The position numbers and the translations under genes were made by a program. A stretch of 64,000 nt of DNA, taken from positions 4,875,501 through 4,939,500 of the forward strand of contig NC_083587.1 in NCBI RefSeq assembly GCF_027579695.1, given 5' to 3'. The stretch is from Neoarius graeffei. Its lineage: Eukaryota > Chordata > Actinopteri > Siluriformes > Ariidae. The notes beneath the pieces were generated by a model, which had not been told where the DNA came from, made no database searches, and saw only the letters and a program-made list of their open reading frames with translations. Below, piece by piece: positions 63,131 through 64,000 of this stretch. Within the stretch, counting starts at the first letter, position 1, and each line of letters starts with the position of its first letter.

Positions 63131-64000
63131 CAGGGCTCTACATTAACTTTTGAAACCACTTGTCCTGTCGGGCAAGTTGAAAGGAAATTTACTTGTCCGA
63201 ATGTGAAGTTGACTTGTCCGAAGAAAAATTTGAAAAAAAAAAAAAAACCCACAAAAACTATTTGTAATAAACTAATTTCACCAGAATTACTTTACCACAA
63301 TCTATTCACTGCAGAAAAGAAATTGGACTCCATCAATCATTAATTTATTTATGAGAAATTGAAAACCAGAAAATTAAAATTATACAGTATATTTTCAATT
63401 TTAAATTATTAACTTTGATTATATATCCTCCACTGATTAGTTGTTGTTCTCTAATTATTCATTATGGCTCCTGCATGGTATTTAATGGTTGCGATCAAAG
63501 TTTTGGTGTTTTTTAGGTTTTTGTTGCGATTACATTGCGGGAGGAAGTGAAAGTTGCAAGGAATTGTTGCGATTTTCTCTTTTTGTGATTAAAATTAAGT
63601 GATATGTTAAATATTAAGTTATTACTGAAAAACTATTGATTAAAAAAAACAAAGACACTGAGAAATGGTCCTATAAACATCTTTACCAATATAAAAGATT
63701 ACCAGGACTACAAAAATGCAGAAAAATAGGCTTTACTTATCCAAATGCACCTGTTGGTTCAAAAGTTAAAGTGCATAGAACCTCACAGCACAGCATGAAG
63801 TTACCTTAAAATATAATATAAATGCCTCAGCTTTCATATAAGAAAAAACTATTAATACTAGTACTGTGTGCAGGCAGTCTCTCCTGAAGACTAAATTAAA
63901 CAATAATTATAAACTAATAAAATAAATGGCTCAGGCTTCATAGAAGAAAAAAACAATTTGAACAGAATCTCACAGTATGACGCTGAAGCTGCCTAAACAC
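63131..64000. mobile_element. Second copy of the 29.6-kb hAT, inverted, running off the window
   Basis: Starts CAGGGCTCTACATTAAC and matches the reverse of 31,127 down to about 30,258, including the CTTGTCC words and the GCAACTTTCA region. The other end lies beyond 64,000. Confidence 0.85.

Overview
The window looks like a block of teleost fish chromosome made almost entirely of transposable elements (TEs). Evidence for a fish: tRNA-headed SINEs of the V-SINE type, an L2 LINE with an esterase-type ORF1, a Ty3/sushi chromovirus, Tc1-like, hAT, PIF/Harbinger-like and TTAA-site DNA transposons, and long (TA)n, (CA)n and (ATT)n runs. I see no intact host gene, no rRNA gene, no functional tRNA gene and no CRISPR array. 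All family names come from reading the sequence without a database search.

Layout. 0-2.1 kb: a complete non-autonomous hAT element (8-bp target-site duplication, TSD) with a SINE inside. 2.1-8.1 kb: an hAT end, an L1 endonuclease fragment, an orphan retroviral env (TM) fragment, and a Tc1 3' end split by a LINE 3' tail. 8.1-13.5 kb: a chromovirus with both LTRs, gag, pol and chromodomain; its primer-binding site matches the start of its own mRNA (Tf1-type self-priming). 15.1-24.5 kb: a Tc1-like element containing an RTE-like LINE, which contains a solo LTR (TSD TAGG), which contains a TIR element carrying three well-spliced exons of a DUF4806-type gene, plus a Harbinger-type MITE, a foldback element and a SINE.

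24.5-34.7 kb: a mariner MITE, LINE scraps, a THAP plus P2X7-like element, and several non-autonomous elements built of dispersed short motifs. 34.7-40.8 kb: a TA-site transposon holding a near full-length L2 (ORF1 intact; ORF2 with one stop and one frameshift). 41.0-62.4 kb: one L2 copy split by three insertions: a BED-type hAT (41,263-52,866) containing an 8.4-kb retroelement, a small hAT (53,289-54,520), and a TTAA element (54,553-60,719) that itself contains an ISL2EU-like element, two nested hATs, a probable solo LTR and a SINE. 62.4-64 kb: an inverted L2 3' end and half of another copy of the 29.6-kb hAT.

The two most unusual structures are (i) the retroelement at 44,398-52,835, which carries U3 ends at both termini, flanked by a clean 4-bp TSD, with an internal junction at a TAAATT microhomology, and (ii) the DUF4806-type gene inside a CCCAGATAGC-ended transposon. 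Most coding regions are broken, so the genes here are best read as TE proteins or remnants; insertion order can be reconstructed from the nested duplications.
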